64,000 nt of DNA from Serpula lacrymans var. lacrymans S7.9 (GCF_000218685.1 NW_006763291.1:2326308-2390307); one strand, 5' to 3'. Shown: positions 31,811-44,959, counted from the stretch's first letter. Program-made: numbers and translations. The notes: generated by a model not told the origin, from the letters alone.

Positions 31811-34800
31811 CCGTGAGTGTCGGTTTCGGTATACGGGGTTAATAGGGATGCGTGGAAAACGTTGTGTATCCTCCAATGGGGAGGTAACGATAATCGGTAG
31901 TTTACCGGAGAGATCTTTTCTTGGATGCGGAAAGGTCCGATGCGTTTCATGTTGAACTTCTTGTATTCGGTGGCTTTTTCCCGCAGGTTGGTGTTTTCTA
32001 ACCACACCTTTTGTCCTTCTGAGAATCTGGTGAACTTTCCGTTCGTTCGTTTCATCATCTTGCTTCTCGCTAGTTCGTGTGCTTTTAGAGCGTTCTCTCT
32101 TGCCCTAAGTAGTTCGGATAGTCATTTTTCTACTGACGGGATGTTTGTGGATCGGTGTTTAGTCAGGATTCCTCGGGGTTCGTATCCCATGAGGAGGTAG
32201 AATGGCGATTGGTTATTCGTGGAGTGTGGCCGTTGGTTGTGGCAGAATTCGGCCGTCGTAAGGTACTTTGCCCAACTGTGTGGTTGATTCTGGCAAAAGA
32301 TGCGGAGGTAGATCTCTAGTTCTTGATTGGATCGTTCTGTTTGTCCGTCAGTCTGTGGATGGTATGCCGTGGAGAGTGCGGTTTCGATGTTTAGGAGTTT
32401 GTGGAGTTCTTTTGATACTTCAGAGGCAAATTGTGGGCCTCTGTCGGATATGATTTTGTCGTGTAGTCCAAACCGTTTGAAGACAGAGTCATGGAAGATT
32501 CGTGCAGTTTCGAGTGCGTCAATGGTTTTGTGGCAAGGTGAGAGGATTACCCCCTTACTAAGTCCTTGGTCTACCACGACCATTATACTGTCATACCCTA
32601 TAGACTCGGGTAAGTCTGTAATGAAATCCACCGAGAGATACTTCATCGGTTCACTGGTCTTCGGTGTTTGATTCGGGATCAACGGTACTGTGGTCGGATG
32701 CGTGTTTACTTTGGCTTGCTGGCAAGTTGCGCATCCTTTCACGTATTCCTCTACCTGTTTCATCATTCCTGGCCACCAATAGGACTTCTTTATTAGTTGA
32801 TAGGTTTTTAGTCTTCCTGGGTGTCCTGCAGTTAGCGAGTCGTGGTGATTTTTGATGATCGTTCTCTGTTCTTCTGCAGTGTCGATCAGTAGTTTGTTCT
32901 GATAGAAGAACTGTCCTTCCGCTTTGTGCCAATCTTCCTTTTTTGTTCTTCCAGGGTAGTTGTCGTTGGTGAGCATTGCTTGCTCTATTGTGTCTTTTAT
33001 TGTTCTTGTGTGATACAGAAATGCCGACACTGGTATCATTGGGGTGTCGTCGTCGTCGTCGTCGTCCGTGTTATCAATGTACAAGTCGGGTCGTCTCGAG
33101 AGTGCGTCAGGTACCACCATGTAGGTTCCAGGTACGTGCTCTAATGTGTAATTGTATTGTGACAGTTCTAGCTGCCACCTTCGTTGTCGTGGTGTGAGTT
33201 TTCTGGCCTCCTGCCAGTACGTCAGGTTCTTGTGATCCGTTAGGATTTGGATCGTGTGTGGGCTTCCTAAAAGCAGGTGTTTCCACTCCTTCAGAGCTCT
33301 TATTACCGCTAAAAGTTCCTTGTCGTAGATCTGGTAGTTTTTCTCTGCGGGGGATAGGGTTTTCGAGAAAAATGTGCACGGGTGCCATTGTCCTTGATCA
33401 TCTGGTTGCATTAACACAGCTCCGGTGGCGTGTTTGCTCGCGTCCGCTGCTATCTTCGACAGTTTCGAGGAATCGGGGATTTGGGTTACAGGGGATTCGA
33501 GGAATCTTTGTTTCAATAGTTTGAAAGCGTCATCTTCGATTTTCGTCCAGTTCCACTTTTTGTCTTTTTCTAGCAAGGCGTTTAGGGGTCGGGCTAGGTC
33601 AGAGTAATGGCCTATAAACTTTTTGTAGAAGTTTCCGTAACCTAAGAACTTCCGTACGCCTTTGGTGTCTTTTGGGGTTGGCCAATCGCGTATTCCTGCG
33701 AGTTTGGCTGGGTCCATGGATACCTGGTTGTGGGAAACAATCATTCCCAAGTATTCGATGGTCTCCGTCTCAAAGGTACATTTTTCAAGTTTCAGGAATA
33801 AATCGTTTTCTCGTAGCCTTTGTAGAACTAGTTTTGTCCGGATGCGGAGTCTTTCAACCTGGGTGTCAAAGATGAGGATGTCGTCCATGTATATGATCAT
33901 CCAGCCTTCATCAATATAGTCTTTGAATTTGTCATTCATCAGCCTTTGGAATGTTGCCGGGGAATTGCACATGCCGAAAAACATGACCGTTGGTTCGAAT
34001 ACTCCCTTGCTGGTTTTGAAGGCAGCTTTCCATTTGTCTCCTTCTTTTATCCTTACGTTGTTGTATCCCCAACGTAGATCCAGTTTAGTAAAGATGGTGG
34101 CTCCTTTCAATCTTTCGATGAGGTCGGGTATCAGGGGTAGTGGATATGGGTCTTTTACGGTGTATGTGTTTAGTTTTCTGTAATCTTGGCATGGTCGGAG
34201 TGATCCGTCCTTCTTGCCAATGAAGAAGAAGGGGGACACCTGTGGCGACTTGCTTGGCCTGATGTATCCCTTTCTGTAGTTGTCCGTCAAGAATTCCGTT
34301 AACGCTTCATCTTCTTTTGGTGCCAGTGGGTACAATTTGCAATCTGTTGGTACAAATTCCGGTTTCATGTTGATTACATGATCATATTCCCGTTGCTTGG
34401 GGAGTCTTTCCAATTTCTTCTTGTCAAAGACGTCTGAATAGCCCTTATATTCATCTGGGAGGATATGTTTTTCTTTTCTTTCTCCGTGTATTTGCGCGTG
34501 TTCCATTGCCGAGTTGACTTTTAACCGGATCGTGGTTCGAGGATAGGGTGTGCGGTCGGATACGTATCTGTGAATGGTTTCGTACTCGTCCTCGTCTACT
34601 GTGGTTGTCCTGATTTTTGTTTCCGTGGTAGTTTGGTTTGTCCTGATTGAGTGTTTGTCTGAGTACGGTAATTCTTTGTCTTTCCAGTTAATGACCGGGT
34701 TGACTTTTCGCAACCAGGGGAAGCCTAGCAATACGTCTTCTCCGTCCAGTCCGGTTAATAGAAACTTCGTAAACCTGTTTTGTCCTCCTGCGTCTATTCT

Positions 34801-35075
34801 CTGATAGGTGCAATGCGTAATTTTTCCGTTTTTGTTCGTGGTTCCGTCAACTTTTTTACATGTTATAGGGATCGGGAGTTTTTGGAGGGGGAGTCGGTTT
34901 TTAATGGCGAATTTTGTGTCCATGAAGTCGTCCGTAGCTCCTGAATCTATCAGGGCTTTGGTTCCGATGGTTTTCTGTTTTAACGAGCAATCGATTCGTA
35001 AAGAGTTGCCATTGATCGTTGCTATTGTTACAGTTGCCATTTTCGACGGTACTAACATCGGGGTAGTCCGTCGTT

Positions 35076-35963
35076 TCAAAAACCCTCGTCTTCTAATTCT
35101 TTCATCGCCTCAGCTCTTTGGTCTTCTCCCAACTCCCTCCACATCCTCATGATGTTTTGGACCTTGTCTTCTTCTACCACTGTCTTGACGTCGTCTTCAG
35201 TTTCGGTTTGACGTACCTTTCTTTCGGGAGTCTTTCCTTTGTTCCTACAATTTCTCCCGATGTGTCCTTTTTCGTTGCATATGAAGCACCTTCCTTCCTT
35301 CCTCCTGGTTTCTTCTTCATCTTTGGTCAGCCTTTTCACGCTGGTGGATGGTCCACTTTTGCGATTTTTGTCGTACTGTCTTTCTTTGTTTCTGGTCCCC
35401 CACGTTCCTTCCGAGATGGTGTTTGCACTGATCCAGTTGGCATCTAGGTTGGCCACCGTGTTCATCCAGTCTTCAATGGTGACCAGTTCCTTTCCGGTGA
35501 GTGCTCCGCGGAGGAGGGGGGGTCGGATCGCTTTTTGATAAACCATGATCATGGCTTCGTTGTTGATGCCGCTTTTCCCGGCATCTAGCATAAACCTCGA
35601 GTTGAATGCCACTGCATTTTCTCCTGGTTCCATCCTCATTTTCATCAAGGCGGCCGAAGCTGTTCCTTTGACATTTGCTGTTCTGAAACTGGCTGTGAAC
35701 ATTTTCATAAAATCTGCCCATGTGGGGTAGGCGTTCTTGTCTTTGTATTTGGTCATCTTGGCTTCACTCCATGAGGCGGCGGTTCCGTCCTTCATGTAGC
35801 TGAGAGCCACGTACACCTTTTTCTTGTCCGAGGTATAAATGGTGTCGTTGATGTCAAAGTGTAAGTCAGTGGATGATATCCATCTTTGGGCCTTGTCTGG
35901 GGTCCCATCAAAGTCGTCAATTTTCCCAATCATAGTGGGTTTGGGTGTCGTAGCGTTTGACAT
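35076..35963 (-). CDS. G2 gag
   Basis: 295 residues, intact, starting MSNATTPKPTMIGKIDDFDG. The capsid-like region includes KAQRWISSTDLHFDIND, TWADFMKMFTASF and ENAVAFNSRFMLDAGKSG; the CCHC knuckle is CFICNEKGHIGRNC. It ends EDEGF at a TGA preceded by the heptamer G GGT TTT (35079-35085 on minus), the likely -1 shift into pol. The frame is open for about 130 codons upstream without an ATG, so this start is the most likely one. Confidence 0.9.
   Translation of the reverse strand: MSNATTPKPTMIGKIDDFDGTPDKAQRWISSTDLHFDINDTIYTSDKKKVYVALSYMKDGTAASWSEAKMTKYKDKNAYPTWADFMKMFTASFRTANVKGTASAALMKMRMEPGENAVAFNSRFMLDAGKSGINNEAMIMVYQKAIRPPLLRGALTGKELVTIEDWMNTVANLDANWISANTISEGTWGTRNKERQYDKNRKSGPSTSVKRLTKDEEETRRKEGRCFICNEKGHIGRNCRNKGKTPERKVRQTETEDDVKTVVEEDKVQNIMRMWRELGEDQRAEAMKELEDEGF
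35079..35085 (-). promoter_or_regulatory. G2 -1 frameshift heptamer
   Basis: G GGT TT T immediately before the gag TGA; a -1 slip reads on into LKRRTTPMLVPSKM of pol. Same motif and position as in G1. Confidence 0.6.
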
Positions 35964-36400
35964 GGTGTGGGTAGGTGGGGTAGGAGATGGGTTGGGTGCG
36001 GTGGGGAGTATCTGTGGTGTGGGAAGGGGTATTGGTTCACCTTCCGCTGTGTATTCTTCGAAGTCGTCTTCGTTGTAGATGTTTTCTGTGGTTACTGGAG
36101 GATCGTGTTGTGTTCTAGGGATTAGTTGTGGATGACTTTCCGCGTAGAACTGTAGCCAACGTGTTCTGGCTTCGTAGAATGCGTCTGCCTGTTCTCTGGT
36201 GTGGAGTCGGGTGACGTCTGGTTGAGGGAAGGGGGGTGGTGCTGCTATCCTTCCTTGTCTGGACGATGTTGGGGGTGTTGCTGTCTGTGTCTGTAAATCG
36301 TCTGAGCTTCTTCCTGCTCTCTGAGATCTGGTTCTTGGTTGTTGCGATGTATTGTCGGCTTTTTCTTCCCAAACCTAAATAGGTGGGACTTCTGGTATGG

Positions 36401-36411
36401 AATACGATTCT
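36401..36411 (-). promoter_or_regulatory. G2 self-priming primer-binding site
   Basis: AGAATCGTATT (minus strand), three bases after the LTR, is the exact reverse complement of AATACGATTCT on the minus strand at 36590-36600 inside the LTR. That segment lies about 27 nt downstream of TATAAATA (36627-36634, minus). Confidence 0.7.
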
Positions 36412-36989
36412 TTTGTTACGCACAAAGTGCTTAACAAAGTCTGAGGGTTCGTCGAGTTTGTTCAAAGAGACTTATCCGAAGACAAGTTCGAGGATGTAAT
36501 TCTGAATAGAGGGATTCCAACGGTTGTTGGTCTTCTTCCGTATGGAAGTCTGATCTTGGAAGTTCTAGCTTTGTAAGCGTGAACTGCGTAGAATCGTATT
36601 GGAGAATACTACTACTGTTACAAGCGTATTTATAGAGAAGTAAGTCGGCGATAGGAATTACGTCCTATCTGTTAGTTTTGGTGATTCTGCACCTTTGTGC
36701 TACCTATATATTTTCATTCCTTTCTCTATCTATTCTTCTATCATTCACTATTGATTGTGTTCTCTATTATTTCGCCTTTGTGGCTGCTTTGTTTACCTTT
36801 GTTTACAAAACTTCGGACAGTATTGCAGAGTCCAATGCTTCCTATTCTCTAGTTACTCACATTGGACTCTAGGTACTGTATACCTGTCATACTCTCTAAT
36901 AATAAAGTTACTCACATTGGACTCTAGTTCCAGTCCCTGATTGCTCTCAGCAAGTGGCTAGACACTTCCTTCAAGCTTTGTTCTTAATA

Positions 36990-37006
36990 GGTTATGAGCC
37001 CTGTGC
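36990..37006 (+). promoter_or_regulatory. Copia-2 primer-binding site, half initiator-Met tRNA
   Basis: GGTTATGAGCCCTG right after the LTR is the complement of CAGGGCTCATAACC, the anticodon stem-loop of fungal initiator tRNA-Met as I remember it. Priming from an internal tRNA cut, as in Drosophila copia, is the likely mode. Confidence 0.6.
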
Positions 37007-38155
37007 TCTAGCCATCTTCCTGACCTCATATCTCACCATCCAAGCGTCCTACTGCTTATCCATCGTAACCATTGTCTTCTGGGACTCTTATTATCTCATC
37101 AATCACCTCAGATTACTCTGATCTCATCTTGATCTCCAACAACAACTCCTTGTTGCAAGTTACCCCCATTTCGGACGCTTTTTTGGTCTTATCTGCACCA
37201 TATCTCGCCCAATCCTTATCTGATCGTCCTGTAACTTCTACCATCGTCTTCTACGGCCTAAATAACCCTAGGAGACCTGTCAGAGCGGTTGAATTTGAGC
37301 TGGATCTTTCTGTGAGCCTTCATCATCATTTGATCACCTTTTGGCCCCCTATTCCATATCTCCACATCCTGTGCTCGGATCTTGGCCCTATTTGAGCCAT
37401 CTACTACCCTATACTATTGCACTCTACACCGTCAATTTGGGGGCAATCCATCCACTCCATCATCCTCTGTGAAGTTCGCATTTTTGGCACTTTCACCCCT
37501 ATTGGACTCCTATTGCATATCTCCACATCCTGTGCTTCACTTCTTGTGATATTTGGGCCATCTATTACTCTATAAAAACGTTCCCTATACCTCTGATTTG
37601 GTGGCAATCCATCCATCTTATCTGTCTCTGCATCAATTTCGACTTTTTGCCTTATTTTTCGCTTTTTGGCATATCTGGTGTGTGCATAAAGCTCCAATCT
37701 TCTCTACTCTGTCCATTATCAGATAGAACAAGCCTATAGACTGTGAAGCTCGCCTGCATTGCCTCAGTTTGCTGTTGCCTAGAGCCTCTCTCAGTCTGCG
37801 GTGTTTGGGGAGCTTAAGTCACTTTGTTGACTCATATACAAGCCCTATTAACCAACACTGTCTCGAGGCGATTTCTCTGTTAATATCAGTGTGGAATTGA
37901 AAGGGGAACACAGGCGTAACCCTGTAGCAGCACTAGGAAGCCTTAGCACCCTCCTGGATCGCTTTTGGACGCTTTTTGGACACTTTTTGGACCTATCCTT
38001 GCGCTTTCTGACCCTCTCCATATCCTCTCTCTACCGCCTCACCATCTTATCTGCTCGCCTCCTACTGTTGCCCATTGTCTTTGCCACTATTCCATCGCCT
38101 ATAGCCGTCTCCTACATCATTTATCATTGCTCTATTGTCTTATACAACACCCATC

Positions 38156-41100
38156 ATGTCTGACTCTGATCCCAAATTCCATCCCTTATCTGGCACTAAC
38201 TACCCCCAGTGGAGTGGTGAAATGCAAGCTTGGTTGATGACCAAGGGACTGTGGAGGCTCGTCTCTGGCGCTGAAAAGTGTCCTGGGACTGACGCTGAAG
38301 CAATAGAGAAATGGGAGTTGAGAGCTGAAAAGGCTGCTGGTGCATTATATCTCAATGTCACCAAAGAGCAGCGCATCCATCTTGATGGCATCATTGATGA
38401 TTCTGTCAAGATCTGGGAGAAACTGGCAATTGTGCACGTCTCTAAGAAGCCTGGGACGAGATTTAATGCCTATGACGACTTCTTCTCTATCAGAAAGAAG
38501 GAGGACGAGTCCCTGCAGTCTCTCATGACCAGAATTGACGAAGGCATGCATCAGATTCAAAATCTTCGTCCTACTGGCTTCTCATTGTCTGAATTGGACG
38601 ATGAATTGACATGCATGGCCATGATTAGGGCGCTTCCTGATCAATATGCCCACTTCACTTCATCTCTACTACTTCTGGGCACCTTGGACAAGACCCAGCT
38701 CAAGGATGCTTTCCTTGCTGAAGAGGTCAATCGCCGTCGTCGTGCTGAAGTCGATTCTGCCTTGCATTCTTCGTCTACCACTGCCAATAGCACCTGCACC
38801 CATCCTAACTGCCATCATTGCAACCAATCCACCACCTCTACTCGCGTTCAGTGTGATTTCTGTGGTTTACTTGGTCATACCCAAGACAAATGCCACAGAT
38901 ACATTGCTAGTCGCCAACAGGCAGTGGAGGGTGCTAAGAATCACTACAAGCGTGGCAATAAGGCTCAGGCAGGCTCCAGCAACTCTCAGAATACCTCTCA
39001 GCAGCCCAAATCTTCGCCTAACAATGCCAATTCATCTACTGTGGTCACTGAATCAGCTGGGAATGCAAGTCTTCGTTCTATTCATCCCTCTGATCCTCAT
39101 TGCCCTCTCCAACTTGATGCTGACATTGATTGGAATGCAGACACAGGCGCCACTTCTCATATGACACCTCATCGTCATTGGATGCACCACTATACCCCAT
39201 ATCGTGTGCCAATCAAGCTGGCTGATCACACTGTTGTCTATTCAGCTGGTGTTGGTACTGTGGTGTTTAATCCTGTGATGAATGGCAAAGTGGCTAGGGC
39301 TGTGGAATTCTCTAGAGTGCTCCATGTACCAGATCTTCGAAATAATCTCCTCTCAGTCTTGTATTTAACTCGTCAAAGTGGTTTCAATGTCACTATTTCG
39401 TCTCATTCCATGTCCTTTATGCGTGACAACACTCTCTTGTTCACTGCAACTATCAATGACAACAATGCAGCATTCCTTGATGGATCTACTGCTGCTTGTG
39501 TTGAATTGGGACATTTTACTGCGACTATACCACTTGATTTGATGCTCTGGCATCGCAGATTGGCTCACCACCATCATGCTGATGTCAAGAGACTGATACA
39601 GAGAGGTCTGGTCACTGGGCTTACACTGGAATCCAAGGCTGCTCCTGATCCTGTCTGTGAACCGTGCTTGTCTGGCAAGATGCATGCCAATCCATTCCCC
39701 TCATCTGATACTTGCTCTGCTCATCCTTTGGACCTCATCCATTTTGATGTACACCAAGTCTCTTCCCCCACATTCTCTGGTTATCGCTACTGGGTCACCT
39801 TCATTGACGATCACAGTCGATTCCGTGTTGTTGTGCCTCTCAAGGCCAAGTCAGATGTCTTTGATGCTTTCAAGAGATTCAAGGCTTATGCTGAGACTCA
39901 ATTGGAGCGTAAAATCAAGGCTCTGCGCGATGACAAAGGGGGAGAGTACATGTCCAAGGAATTTGAGCAATTCACAGATGATCATGGGATTGTCAGACAG
40001 CATACCACCAGGAATCGTCCTCAGCAGAATGGTGTGGCAGAGCGAGCAAACAGACTTCTGACTGAGCGTATCACTGCCATGTTATCAGAGTCTGCATTGC
40101 CTAACAGCTTCTGGGGTGAATGTCTGTCCGCTTTGGTGCATGTCTGGAACAGGTGTCCCACTGATGCAGTGGCCCATGCCACTCCATTTGAGTTGTGGTA
40201 TGGACGCAAGCCTGACATGTCTCACCTTCGCGTTTGGGGCTGCACTGCCTATGTGCATGTGCAAAAGGACAAAAGAGGCGTCTTTGGCTCTCATATGGAG
40301 AAATGTGTGTTCATTGGTTACCCTGAGGGATACAAGGGATGGAAATTCTACAATCCTACCACCAAGCACACTGTTATCTCTGAGAGAGCTGATTTTGATG
40401 AGCGCTACTTCCCTGGCTTGAAGAGGTCTTCTGACGATGTCCCGCCTCCACCTCCCACTCCACCTTCGCTATCCATGCCATTGGGCCTGATTGAGGATGT
40501 CCCTGCACCAGGTCCAGGGGGAGATATGGGCCCACCAGCTGCGCTTCAGCAGCCTCAACCATTGCCTGACAATGGGCCTCATTTGGACCTTGATGCAAAA
40601 CCACCTGTGAATCAACCTCCTGAGCTTCCAAATCACCCTCCTCATCGCTCACCTTCTCCTGACTTGCCTATTGCACTGAGACGCCCTGTAAGGGCTAGGA
40701 GACCACCTAGACCATGGTGGCTTCAACACAGACAACCTACTCCTGCCATTGAGAGTGATGACAGTGATTCTGAGGCAGTTGATGATGAAGTGGCACACTT
40801 TGGAGACTCTGCTGAGCCTAGGTCGTTTGCAGATGCAATGAAGCGTCCTGATGCAGATAAATGGAGAGAGGCAGCCATGGAAGAGCTTCAAGCTCATGAG
40901 CGCAATGGTACTTGGTCACTAGTGGAACTACCTCCTGGAGTCAAGGCTATTGGTGGCAAGTGGGTCTTCAAGATCAAGCGCAACTCAGATGGCACTGTTG
41001 AGCGCTACAAGGCCAGATATGTGGCCAAAGGTTATAACCAGCGCCCTGGCTTTGATTTCCTCGAAATATTTGCACCTACTGTCCGCATATCATCCATCAG

Positions 41101-42388
41101 AGTTGTCCTTGCCATTGCAGCCATCCACAACCTCCATTTGCGCTCCATTGACATTTCCCATGCATTCCTGAATGGAGTCATGGATGTCAAGGTCTACATG
41201 CATCAGCCAGAGGGATTCCATCAGGGTCCTCGCAATCTTGTTTGCCAGTTGGACAAGGCCATCTATGGGACAAAGCAGGGAGGCAGAATGTGGAACCAGA
41301 AGATGCACACTGTGCTTGAAAAACTCGGATTCAAGCGTACTTATTCAGACTCTGCCATCTATGTCTTTAACAGAGCTGATGTGCGCATTATCCTGCCTGT
41401 CTTTGTTGATGACATGACACTGGCATCCACTTCTACTTCTGCACTTGACCAAGCTGTCAAGGACCTCTCCCTGCACTTTAAGCTTCGTGATCTTGGCCCT
41501 ACTTCTTACCTACTTGGCATTTCCATCACTAGAGACCTAAGTAATCGCACCATCTCCCTCTCCCAACATCAGTACACTCTGGACATTCTGGAGCGCTTTG
41601 GCATGAAGGACTGCAAGCCTGTGTCCACTCCCATGGATCCTGGTTTGCGCCTCACCAAGGACATGTCTCCCAAAACATCCAGTGATGCTGCTTTGATGAA
41701 GGACATTCCCTACCTTGCTGCTGTTGGTGCTCTGATGTATCTGGCCACTACCACTCGTCCTGACATTGCCTACACTGTTGGAGTCCTTGCCAGATATAAC
41801 TCTAATCCTGGTCTTACTCACTGGAGCGCTGTCAAGCACTTGTTCCGCTACTTGCAAGGCACCCTTAATCATTCCCTTGTCCTTGGTCCTGATCCCAATT
41901 CCACTGAACTCTTCACCACTTTCTCTGATGCTGATCATGGTGGTGACAAGGACTCTGGTCGTTCTACTGGTGCCTATATTGTCAAGATGGGATCTGGTGC
42001 TGTCTCCTGGAGCTCCAAGCTTCAGAACATTGTTGCTCTGTCCACCACTGAAGCAGAATACATTGCTGCTGTTGAGGCTGGCAAAGAGATTTGCTGGATG
42101 CGAAATTTGTTGAAGGAAATGGGCTATCCTATCACCTCTCCTTCCACCCTTCATATTGACAACCAATCTGCCATCTCTGTATCCAAGAACCCTGAGCACC
42201 ATGGTCGGATGAAACACCTTGATCTGTGATGGCATTGGTTGAGAGATGTTGTTGACTCTGGGCAGATTGCTCCTACCTTTGTTCCCACTGCTGAAATGCC
42301 TGCAGACTTGTTGACCAAGGCTCTTGCCAAGCCTAAAGTGGAAGTGTTCAGGAAGATGATGGGACTTATTAGATCAGGGGGGAGCTGA
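38156..42388 (+). pseudogene. Copia-2 gag-pol, one nonsense codon near the end
   Basis: A single frame of 1410 codons starting MSDSDPKFHPLSGTNYPQW, broken only by TGA at 42227-42229. Order: gag, CCHC knuckle (CDFCGLLGHTQDKC), protease (WNADTGATSHM), integrase HHCC (HRRLAHHHHADVK..CEPCLSGK) and DDE (DVHQVSS, IDDHSRF, DDKGGEY), Pro-rich linker, reverse transcriptase (KARYVAKGYNQRPGFDFLEI; FVDDMTLAS in place of YVDD), RNase H (SDADHGGDKDSGRST, STTEAEY, HIDNQSAIS). After the stop the frame continues WHWLRDVVDSG to TGA 42386-42388. The stop replaces an Arg of MKHLDLRWHWLRD (CGA to TGA) in the RNase H end. Confidence 0.93.
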
Positions 42389-42902
42389 TGCTTGGGAGGT
42401 GCAGCATCAGGGGGGAGTGTTAGTTTTGGTGATTCTGCACCTTTGTGCTACCTATATATTTTCATTCCTTTCTCTATCTATTCTTCTATCATTCACTATT
42501 GATTGTGTTCTCTATTATTTCGCCTTTGTGGCTGCTTTGTTTACCTTTGTTTACAAAACTTCGGACAGTATTGCAGAGTCCAATGCTTCCTATTCTCTAG
42601 TTACTCACATTGGACTCTAGGTACTGTATACCTGTCATACTCTCTGATAATAAAGTTACTCACATTGGACTCTAGTTCCAGTCCCTGATTGCTCTCAGAA
42701 AGTGGCTAGACACTTCCTTCAAGCTTTGTTCTTAATACTATCTAGGGTAGGTCTGTCCGTTGAGGACTGAGTACTATACAAAGTAATAGAAATGCGAGAG
42801 GAGCGAAAGTGTATGTGAGGGATGTGAGTCATCGGTCCGATGGTATAACCGATGAGTAAAGAGAAATGAGTAGTCCGTAATATAGATAGACAAATCATAA
42901 CA

Positions 42903-44959
42903 CGCGACGTGTATTAGAAATCCTGAGAAAAAACCATCTCTATCTTAAACCAGAGAAATGTGATTTCAAACAAACAGAAGTAGAATATCTGGGACTGATC
43001 ATCTCAGAAAACGAAATTTGCATGGATCCGGTGAAAGTAGAAGGAATTAGCAAATGGCCAGAATGCAAAAATAAGAAAGACATACAAGCATTTTTGGGCT
43101 TTGTAAATTTCTACAGAAGGTTCATAGAGGGCTTTGGGGAAGTAGCCAAACCATTGACCAAGTTAACGGGAAAAGAGGACTTCATTTGGGGAAATGAACA
43201 ACGCGAAGCATTTAACAACTTGAAACAACGTGTAGCGTCTGCCCCAGTGTTAGCTCTCCCAGTACCACATGGCCAATACAAAGTAGAAGCAGACAGTAGT
43301 GACTTCGCAATGGGTGCGATCTTATCACAAAGACAAAAAGATGACTGGAAGCCAATTGCATATCTCTCCAAAGCGTTGAATCCCACAGAACGCAATTACA
43401 AGATCTATGACAAAGAACTTCTCGCCATCATGACAGCACTTAATGAATGGAGACATTACTTAATAGATGCGGAGGAAGAGTTTGAGATATGGACAGATCA
43501 TCAAAATCTGTTGTATTTCAAAGAACCAAAGAAGTTGAATAGAAGACAGGCACGGTGAATGACGAAGTTAAGCCAGTATCATTTTATGATACACCATATG
43601 CCTGGAAGGAAGCATATAAAGGCAGATCTGCTCTCGAGACAATCAGATTATAACAAAGGAGATAACGATAATGAGGATATCATATTGTTAGATGAGAAAC
43701 TATTTGCACAAATGACCCTCTCATCAAAACAAAGACAAGCAATCGCAGACAGTCAAGAAAAAGAATTAGTAATTTCAAAATGGATCTTAAAAAGGAAAGG
43801 GAACGTGGATGAATTGATAAAAAAGATGAAAGGAAAGATAGAGAGGGAAGAAGATGGATGGTTTGAGGAAGAAGGATACATAGTATTCAAAGGCAGGATC
43901 TACGTACCAAAAGATGCCAAATTAAGGGAAGAGATTATCAAACGAAACCATGACTCTACCACTGCAGGTCATCCAGGAAGATATAAAACAAAAGAGTTAA
44001 TCACTCGACAATACTGGTGGCCTTACATGGACAGAGATATCACGAGATATGTAGATGGATGCAAAGTCTGCCAAAGAACCAAGACAGACCACAAGAAGAA
44101 AGCAGCACCGCTCCATCCAAACGAAATCCCGGATAAACCTTGGCAGATCATATCGGTAGATCTGATCGGACCACTACCAGAATCAAACGGATATAACATG
44201 ATAATGGTAGTAGTAGATCAATTTACAAAAATGATCAAGGTAGTTCCCACACAGATGGAGATCACATCAGAAGGAGTAGCACGACTATTTAGAGATCACG
44301 TATTTAGAAACCACGGCATACCCGAAAAAATCATCTCAGATCGGGGACCGCAATTTGTTTCTAAATTCATGAAAGATCTACATACGCTTCTTCAGACATG
44401 GCACCCACAAACAGATGGACAAACAGAGAGGATCAATCAAGAGATAGAGCAGTATCTCAGGATCTTCATAAATCATAAACAAGATGATTGGGCGGAATGG
44501 CTTACCTTAGCAGAATTCTCATATAACAACAAACAACATTCTGCAACATGATATAGCCCATTCTATCTAAATCATGGACACCATCCGAGAACACAGGATT
44601 TAGTGAAAGTGGAGGTAAAGAACAAAAAAGCGGAAGATTTTGTAAAAAGAATGACAGAGACGAGAAAGAAAGCAGAAGAGTCATTGCGAAAAGCAGCTGA
44701 ACAGATGAAGAAACAGTATGACAAAAAGAAAAGGGAAGCAGTGGAATACAAAGTAGGAGATAAGGTATACGTGGAAGCAACCAATATCTCAACAGATCGA
44801 CCAGCTAAAAAACTGGACGATAAGAGACACGGTCCATTTGAAATTCTGGAAAAAATAGGCGAATCAGCCTACAAACTAGCACTACCACCAACATGGCGAC
44901 CTATTCATCCAGTCTTCAACGAAGTAAAGCTTACACCATACAAAGAACCACAATTCCCT
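42903..44959 (+). pseudogene. G1 pol, middle part: reverse transcriptase end, RNase H, integrase
   Basis: Resumes after G2 with RRVLEILRKNHLYLKPEKC. RNase H shows VEADSSDFAMGAIL and DKELLAIM. Stops: TGA 43556-43558 (expected Trp) and TGA 44549-44551. Integrase HHCC HDSTTAGHPGRYKTKELITR then CKVCQRTK; core SVDLIGPLPE, ISDRGPQFVSKF and QTDGQTERINQE. Between LHTLLQ and TWHPQT about eight codons are missing relative to G2 and G3. The part after the last stop ends FNEVKLTPYKEPQFP at the G3 insertion and continues at 51214. Confidence 0.9.

Larger units (their letters stand above)
29779..35079 (-). pseudogene. G2 pol: protease, reverse transcriptase, RNase H, integrase, chromodomain (interrupted)
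   Basis: Entered by -1 frameshift from gag. ALIDSGATDDFMD is the protease site. Reverse transcriptase shows DYRKLNTYTV, LDLRWGYNNV and YMDDILIF; RNase H shows AADASKHATGAVL and DKELLAVI. Integrase has the HHCC region (HHDSLTAGHPGRLKTYQLIK then CATCQQAK) and DDE core (SVDFITDLPE; ISDRGPQFASEV; QTDGQTERSNQE). The frame stops at TGA 32122-32124, where LSELLRAREN continues and related proteins suggest Arg (CGA). After the SH3-like part (FHASLLTPYTETDTHG) the 1.8-kb element is inserted. The chromodomain (EYEVESILRHKPWKRGRRYL, IKWRHYP..SWEPEEHL) resumes after it. Confidence 0.92.
36670..42737 (+). mobile_element. Copia-2, nearly intact Ty1/Copia element
   Basis: 6068 bp. LTRs 36670-36989 and 42418-42737, 320 bp each with two differences. 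TSD CTATC. The LTRs start TGTTAGTTTTGG and end TTCTTAATA. Polypurine tract AGGGGGGAG just before the 3' LTR. Inserted in the 5' LTR of G2. A long untranslated leader (36990-38155) precedes one gag-pol frame. Confidence 0.93.
28006..42902 (-). mobile_element. Ty3 element G2, antisense, inserted in G1 reverse transcriptase
   Basis: LTRs 28006-28421 and 36414-42902 (the latter split by copia-2), each 416 bp when joined, with two differences between them. Target duplication CGTGA (28001-28005) and CGCGA (42903-42907). Minus-strand order: LTR, self-primer, gag, pol, an extra ORF, polypurine tract AAGGGGGTAA, LTR. A 1.8-kb TG..CA element interrupts pol at 30000-31810. Recent, but pol carries one premature TGA. 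Confidence 0.92.
36414..42902 (-). repeat. G2 5' LTR, split by copia-2
   Basis: 36414-36669 plus 42743-42902 gives 416 bp, the same length as the other G2 LTR. The CTATC repeated at 36665-36669 and 42738-42742 is the copia-2 target duplication. Confidence 0.9.
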
